From the NCBI GenBank assembly GCA_028289645.1, contig JANQOK010000023.1, forward strand, positions 62,001 to 126,000: a DNA stretch of 64,000 nucleotides, given 5' to 3'. Within the stretch, counting starts at the first letter, position 1. Each line of letters begins with the position of its first letter. Origin of the DNA: Anderseniella sp. GTDB lineage: Bacteria > Pseudomonadota > Alphaproteobacteria > Rhizobiales > Aestuariivirgaceae. Made by a program: the position numbers and the translations under genes. Shown one piece after another: positions 59,819 to 64,000 of this stretch. The notes beneath the pieces are model-generated. The model did no database searches. It was not told the origin of the DNA and worked only from the letters and a program-made list of their open reading frames with translations.

Positions 59819-59900
59819 TCCTTTTTCTTCACTTGCCCTCTTTAGGGCGTTTCCTCCCTAGACTTGGGCCGCCGTGCATTTGCATGTGCGGCCCTTTTTT
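59819..59900 (+). ncRNA. suhB/MmgR-type (alpha-r8) small RNA
   Basis: Trans-acting small RNA family of Alphaproteobacteria, first noted near suhB-like phosphatase genes; MmgR in Sinorhizobium affects storage-granule formation. Three elements are visible: a small hairpin GCCCT-CTTT-AGGGC (59835-59848), an unpaired pyrimidine stretch GTTTCCTCCCTAGACTT that could pair with ribosome binding sites, and an intrinsic terminator GGGCCGC/GCGGCCC (59866-59894) followed by six Ts. The family name is from my recall of the conserved core; the terminator with no gene upstream on this strand is independent support. The 5' end is estimated. Confidence 0.8.
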
Positions 59901-59910
59901 CGGCCTGGCA

Positions 59911-60411
59911 CTATGTTTGCGTCGGTTTCCGGACATTTTCAATATGCAGGGACATTAGATTGTAGTGGCTGCGGTCTTCAAACCCTGATTTCAGGTACAG
60001 GGCTTTTGCCGCCATGTTGTTCCGCTCCACTTCCAGATGCAAAGCGCACAGCCCTTCCTGACGGGCCCATGCACACACTGCTGTCAGCGCGGCGCTGCCG
60101 ATGCCCTGGCCGCGATAGTCATCAGCGATGAACAATTCGTCGAGAAATGCGTCCCGGCCACCGAACTCCAGCGAGAATCCGAATGCAAGGACGGCGTAGC
60201 CGACAATTTCAACGTCTCGGTGCTGCACGAGCAGAATGCGGCCCTGCGCGGGCATGGCGAGCAGGGCTTCAATTGAGGCCCGCCGGGCCTGTGCCGCCAC
60301 ATTGACACCTTCGTGCCGGTGAAAAGCCGCGACCAGCAGGTCGATCCTGTCGGCGTCGTCCGGGCCCGCTTCAAGTAGTTGGACCGGTGGCGGGTTGGCG
60401 GCCGTGCTCAT
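59911..60411 (-). CDS. GNAT family N-acetyltransferase
   Basis: A 166-residue acetyltransferase. The acetyl-CoA pyrophosphate loop is ELFIADDYRGQGIGSAALTAVCAWAR (R-G-Q-G-I-G) near residue 95, followed by LHLEVERNNMAAKALYLKSGFEDRSHY, the standard motif B. The substrate cannot be inferred. ATG 60411 shares one base with the hutG stop (TGATG), so the two are translationally coupled. The stop lies just beyond the small RNA terminator on the opposite strand. Confidence 0.88.
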   Translation of the reverse strand: MSTAANPPPVQLLEAGPDDADRIDLLVAAFHRHEGVNVAAQARRASIEALLAMPAQGRILLVQHRDVEIVGYAVLAFGFSLEFGGRDAFLDELFIADDYRGQGIGSAALTAVCAWARQEGLCALHLEVERNNMAAKALYLKSGFEDRSHYNLMSLHIENVRKPTQT

Positions 60412-61301
60412 CACTCGGCAGCGATGGACCGTGGCTGCGTGGTTTCGGAGGCACGCGCAATGAAACGCGACATGACATCAAGCATCAGGGTCTGCAGGCG
60501 CGAAAAGCCGCGTGTCTTCTTCAACGTGGATTCATTCATGTACAGGCCCCGGTTGACCTCGATCTGCACGGCATGAATATCTTCGCGCGGGCGGCCGTAC
60601 TTCTGGGTTATGAACCCGCCGGCATAGGGCCGGTTGCGCGACACTTTCAGACCGTGGGCGCGCAGCTGCTCTTCCAGGTGGCGCACAATCCAGGCCGAAC
60701 AACTGGTGCCGTGCCTGTCGCCCAGCACGATGTCCGGGCGCCCGGAACCTGACAGCCCGGCAACCGACGGCATCGAATGACAGTCTACCAGAATGGCCGT
60801 CTGAAAGCGCTTGAATGTGCCGGTCATGAGGTCCCTGAGCGCCTCGTGGTAGGGCATGTAGTAGTGCTGGATACGGCGGTCGGCGTCCGGCCAGCTCAGC
60901 GTGTCCAGGTAAATGTCTTCGCCTTCGCTGACGATGCGCGGGATGGTGCCCAGGCCGCCGGCCACCCGAGCCGATGCGGTGTTGACATGAGCCGGCAGCG
61001 GATCGTGAAACATGTTCGGGTCGAGCTCGAACGGCTCGCGGTTGACATCCAGCCAGGCGCGCGGGAACCGGGCCTTCATCAGCGGTGCGCCAAGCGCCGT
61101 GGCGGTGCCGAACAACTCGTCGACGAAACAGTCCTCCGACCGGCGCAGGTTGTGCAGGTCCAGCCGTGACGATGCCTGGAACTCAATACCGTAATCGCTG
61201 CCGGAATGCGGCGAGTTGAACACCACCGGCGAGGTCTGCACCCGCGGGGCTTCGATCTGGAAACCGGGTTCAACCTGATCTGATTTGGCTTTGCGTGTCA
61301 T
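60411..61301 (-). CDS. hutG: N-formylglutamate amidohydrolase
   Basis: A 296-residue metal-dependent amidohydrolase of the FGase family, which releases glutamate from N-formylglutamate in histidine breakdown or related substrates. Motifs: PVVFNSPHSGSDY near 27, DCFVDELFGTATALGAPLM, RAWLDVNREPFELDP and ILVDCHSMPS, ending RPYAGGFITQKYGRP and HAVQIEVNRGLYM. Start ATG 61301 is preferred; a GTG at 61355 is in frame. No other hut gene is near. Its neighbour cpdR is the common alphaproteobacterial arrangement. Confidence 0.9.
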   Translation of the reverse strand: MTRKAKSDQVEPGFQIEAPRVQTSPVVFNSPHSGSDYGIEFQASSRLDLHNLRRSEDCFVDELFGTATALGAPLMKARFPRAWLDVNREPFELDPNMFHDPLPAHVNTASARVAGGLGTIPRIVSEGEDIYLDTLSWPDADRRIQHYYMPYHEALRDLMTGTFKRFQTAILVDCHSMPSVAGLSGSGRPDIVLGDRHGTSCSAWIVRHLEEQLRAHGLKVSRNRPYAGGFITQKYGRPREDIHAVQIEVNRGLYMNESTLKKTRGFSRLQTLMLDVMSRFIARASETTQPRSIAAE

Positions 61302-61627
61302 GGGGCAGGTCAGGTCGCTAAAGGGGTTGGAGGGACAGTCTGCGGTTGTGGCCACCGCTGGGGCCCATTAAGCCCTCCACCGAGCCGGTGCGTCAACGCT
61401 GTTTATCGGTTCGCCTGCCGGTATTTCACCAGTTGAAGCGACATTGCAAAAGCCGGTGCCGGATTTCGGCGGAAATGTGTGGCGAAATGCATCGAAGAAT
61501 TTAAATTCCATGAATTGACGGTCTGTGTCTTCACATGCGGTTTACTCTTTGACAGTATGGTGCCGCGGTGTGGGTGGGCAGTGCACGATACTGGCCATTG
61601 GAAATTGCTGGAGGCTGGTAAGTGGCA

Positions 61628-61987
61628 ATGGCGCGTATTCTACTTGCAGAAGATGACAATGACATGCGGGGGTTCCTCGCCCGTGCGCTGGAACGCGCCG
61701 GCCACGAAGTGCACTCGTTTGCGGAAGGCGTGAGCGCGTTTGAAGAGTTGAAGTCGCGCGAGGTCGACCTTCTGCTGACCGATATCGTGATGCCGGAAAT
61801 GGACGGCATCGAGCTGGCCCGGCGGGCGGCCGAGCTGGACCCGGCCCTGAAGATCATGTTCATCACCGGATTTGCGGCCGTGGCCCTGCACCCGGATTCC
61901 GAGGCACCGCGGGATGCCAAGATACTGTCAAAGCCGTTTCATCTGCGCGACCTGGTCAGCGAAGTGGACCGCATGATCGCCGCCTGA
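61628..61987 (+). CDS. cpdR: single-domain response regulator CpdR
   Basis: A 119-residue receiver-only protein that, when unphosphorylated, localises the ClpXP protease and promotes breakdown of cell-cycle regulators such as CtrA. The acid pocket is ILLAEDDNDM, the phosphorylated Asp is D52 in LLLTDIVMPEMDG, Thr is in FITGFAAVAL and Lys is in ILSKPFHLRDLV. The sequence AVALHPDSEAPRDAKILSKPFHLRDLV is characteristic of CpdR. ATG 61628 (MARILLAEDD) fits the family; a GTG two codons upstream is possible. It is divergent from hutG. Confidence 0.94.
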   Translation: MARILLAEDDNDMRGFLARALERAGHEVHSFAEGVSAFEELKSREVDLLLTDIVMPEMDGIELARRAAELDPALKIMFITGFAAVALHPDSEAPRDAKILSKPFHLRDLVSEVDRMIAA

Positions 61988-62008
61988 CCCGGCATCGACA
62001 AACGGGCC

Positions 62009-62035
62009 TTGCATGGGCCTTTCCAACCTTATATA
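62009..62035 (+). promoter_or_regulatory. weak candidate promoter for tRNA-Val
   Basis: TTGCAT (62009-62014) and TATATA (62030-62035) with a 15-base spacer, about 75 bases before the tRNA. The spacing is short of the usual 17, so this is tentative. Confidence 0.25.
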
Positions 62036-62107
62036 GAAACCAACGCGTCCAGCACGCGACCGACCTGCCGACGCCCCATTGCGGGGGTGAATACCAAGGC
62101 AGCATTC

Positions 62108-62182
<75 letters not shown>

Positions 62183-62371
62183 TTTCTCGATCTTTGTAAT
62201 GTTGCGGGTAGCCGGGTAAACGAAGCTGGCAGCTGTCTGAATTGATGCCAAAACGAACCTATTTGAGCCGGACAGGCTCCGACTCACAGCCGCCAACGAA
62301 ACATCACAGGGTTTTGGCTTTATCCGAACCAGAGCTATATGAACCTCTGTGTTACGCATTTTTCGAAAGGC

Positions 62372-63427
62372 ATGTTGATGGCTCTTTTGGTTCTCTTTGT
62401 CGTTTTGGCTATTGGTGTGTCTTTTCTGTGCTCAGTTCTGGAAGCTGTGCTTCTATCCATAACGCCTTCATTTGTGGAAGCTGCTGAGAAAGATCGGCCG
62501 CAACTTGCTCGAAGGCTGAGGAGCCTGCGCACTGATATCGAACGGCCGTTGGCAGCGATCCTGTCGCTCAACACCATCGCACACACTGTCGGAGCAACGG
62601 GTGCCGGGGCGCAGGCAGCAGTGGTGTTTGATGATTTCGGTGTCGGCGTATTTTCAGCACTGCTTACGCTGGGCATTCTCGTGCTCTCGGAAATCATTCC
62701 AAAAACCCTGGGCGCAACATATTGGCGTGGATTGGCGCCCTTTATGGCACGTGTCTTGCCTTTCCTAATCGCCGTGCAACTTCCGTTGGTTTGGATGAGC
62801 CAGGCTCTCACTCGATTGTTGAAATCCGGCAAGGTGGAAGCCGAGATTTCTCGTGAAGAGATCACCGCTTTGACCAACGTAGGTCGGCGTGAAGGCGTGA
62901 TCGAAGAGGATGAAACCCGCATAGTCACGAATCTGTTTCAATTGCCTCAGATCAAGGCGAGCGAGGTGATGACGCCGAGGACGGTGATTGAACATGTGTC
63001 GGCTGATGCAACGGTCGCTTCTACAGTAGGGGGACGCGATACTTTTGCTCACTCGCGCCTTTTGGTCACCGGTGAATCGCTAGATGAGGTCAACGGCTTT
63101 GTTTTGACACGTGATCTGTTGGTCGCTGCCTTGAATGGAGAAACGGAGAGTGAGGTGGCCAATTATGTGCGTGACCTGCCGCGTGTCTCAGAGTCGATGG
63201 ACCTCGATGCGCTTTTTGACCTGCTTCTGGGTCGTGACTCACATATTGCACTGGTTGAGGATGACTATGGTGGGACCGCAGGTCTGGTGACTATGGAGGA
63301 CGTCATCGAAACCTTGCTTGGAAGCGAAATCGTTGATGAACATGATGAGGTGGCTGATCTCAGAAAGGTGGCACGATCTCGGGCATTGAAACGGCGAAAT
63401 CAAAGACAAGAAGCGGCAAAGGATTAG
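62372..63427 (+). CDS. CNNM/DUF21 transmembrane protein with CBS domain pair
   Basis: A ~351-residue membrane protein. Residues about 1-150 form the DUF21 transmembrane domain (LLVLFVVLAIGVSFLCSVLEAVLLS, then VFSALLTLGILVLSEIIPKTLGATY, with the EIIPK motif). Residues about 180-330 are a CBS pair (VMTPRTVIEHVSADATVAS and DSHIALVEDDYGGTAGLVTMEDVIETLLG). It lacks the C-terminal CorC_HlyC domain. The family includes Mg2+/Co2+ transport proteins. The base composition is lower in GC than the DNA before the tRNA. ATG 62372 or 62378 is likelier than the first in-frame ATG at 62339. Confidence 0.88.
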   Translation: MLMALLVLFVVLAIGVSFLCSVLEAVLLSITPSFVEAAEKDRPQLARRLRSLRTDIERPLAAILSLNTIAHTVGATGAGAQAAVVFDDFGVGVFSALLTLGILVLSEIIPKTLGATYWRGLAPFMARVLPFLIAVQLPLVWMSQALTRLLKSGKVEAEISREEITALTNVGRREGVIEEDETRIVTNLFQLPQIKASEVMTPRTVIEHVSADATVASTVGGRDTFAHSRLLVTGESLDEVNGFVLTRDLLVAALNGETESEVANYVRDLPRVSESMDLDALFDLLLGRDSHIALVEDDYGGTAGLVTMEDVIETLLGSEIVDEHDEVADLRKVARSRALKRRNQRQEAAKD

Positions 63428-63547
63428 GCGGGGCAATTCAAAAGAATGGAGGGCGAAGTCGGCACCTCTGATTGCAAGGCCAGTGGCAGATTTGTCCCAA
63501 TGGCTGCCGATGCCGCTCAGGTGCCATTTTCAAGCACACCTGCACCC

Positions 63548-64000
63548 TCAAAACACTTTCTTCATCTCGATGATGTCAATTGGCGGCAGCCCCTCGTCCC
63601 TGTCAGGCAGGACCGTGCGGGCAATCTGTCGAAACCCCCATTTTTCGTAGAAGGGCGCGGCGTTCAGCAGCGCCAGAATCTTGACGGCGCCAGTGCGGGC
63701 AGGGAGTGCGTCGTCCAGGGCAAGTTCCATCAGTTTGGAACCAATTCCTTTACCGGCGTGATCGGCGTCAATGAACAGCCGCTTGATTTCTCCGGGAGAC
63801 GCCTGAGCCATGCCGATGGGAACTCCTGCGTGTTCGGCAATCCAGATCAGTCGATCTGCGCAGTCACGCTGATACTAGTCAATGTCAGCACCAGCCATCC
63901 AGGTGTCGATCACCTCTTGCGAATATGGTTCCGGAGCAAGGTGGCGAACCGATCCGGCAATCAGGTGAAATACTGCTTCAGCGTCCTCAGCGGTCGAACG
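63548..64000 (-). pseudogene. GNAT acetyltransferase gene interrupted by an amber codon, 5' end beyond window
   Basis: Reading the minus strand from the window edge, one frame gives RSTAEDAEAVFHLIAGSV... then VIDTWMAGADID, a TAG stop (63875-63877), and continues YQRDCADRLIWIAEHAGVPIGMAQ. After that come the acetyl-CoA loop FIDADHAGKGIGSKLMELAL and NAAPFYEKWGFRQIA. The two parts join smoothly in the same frame, as in intact GNAT proteins with a WMAG...YRRDC segment, so only one codon is faulty. An 87-residue product could still start at ATG 63811, keeping the CoA-binding half only. It could also be a sequencing error. Confidence 0.7.

Noticed and set aside
63461..63525. GGCACCT/AGGTGCC pair after the CNNM gene as a terminator
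   Set aside because: Arms are 7 bases with over 50 bases between them and no proper T-run.

Overview
The window reads as ordinary chromosome of an alphaproteobacterium, most likely in or near the Hyphomicrobiales. The evidence is a high-GC coding bias (around 60% by eye), a CpdR cell-cycle response regulator beside an N-formylglutamate amidohydrolase, DUF1127 and GcvA-like regulators, a TakP-like TRAP transporter with a Tat-exported binding protein, and what I recognise as the suhB/MmgR (alpha-r8) small RNA. I saw no rRNA, CRISPR array, insertion sequence or phage genes.

Layout. 1-5,900: 3' part of O-acetylhomoserine sulfhydrylase, heme A synthase, a TPR/2OG-Fe(II) oxygenase-like protein, tRNA-dihydrouridine synthase A and an unknown methyltransferase-like protein. 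5,867-12,155 (minus strand): a complete thiamin operon thiC-thiO-thiS-thiG-thiE-thiF(rhodanese)-thiD behind a TPP riboswitch. 12,300-17,250: a MarR regulator, a decayed amidohydrolase gene, a class V aminotransferase, a LysR regulator, two small proteins and an FMN-dependent alpha-hydroxy-acid dehydrogenase. 17,379-25,453: a class I amidotransferase, then an operon of TRAP transporter (P, large Q, giant M), SDR dehydrogenase and acyl-CoA dehydrogenase. 25,549-28,560: a secreted C39-like protein and a chromate-resistance pair.

28,860-41,761 is a long plus-strand catabolic block: fused indolepyruvate ferredoxin oxidoreductase, Crp/Fnr regulator, long-chain-type acyl-CoA ligase, a complete branched-chain/aromatic-acid type ABC transporter (livG-H-M-K-F) and a phenylacetate-CoA-ligase-like enzyme. 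I infer uptake of an organic (probably aryl or branched) acid, CoA activation, and oxidative decarboxylation of the matching 2-oxo acid. 41,853-50,000: ferrochelatase, SPFH/NfeD membrane pair, galU and galE (divergent), MltB-type lytic transglycosylase and a degenerate SGNH-like protein. 48,961-55,078: gltB-gltD glutamate synthase. 55,579-62,000: threonine aldolase, a small basic secreted protein, Hsp20, a lysophospholipase-like hydrolase, a HisN-type phosphatase, the small RNA, a GNAT, hutG and cpdR. 62,108-64,000: tRNA-Val(GAC), a CNNM/CBS membrane protein in visibly lower-GC DNA, and a GNAT gene interrupted by an amber codon.

I found no obviously new defence or mobile system. The most unusual items are the roughly 330-residue coiled-coil tail on the TRAP large permease, the SGNH-family protein with all three catalytic positions replaced, the palindrome that holds the stop codons of two convergent genes, a palindromic operator-like sequence seen at two distant promoters, and alternative hairpins in the threonine aldolase leader.
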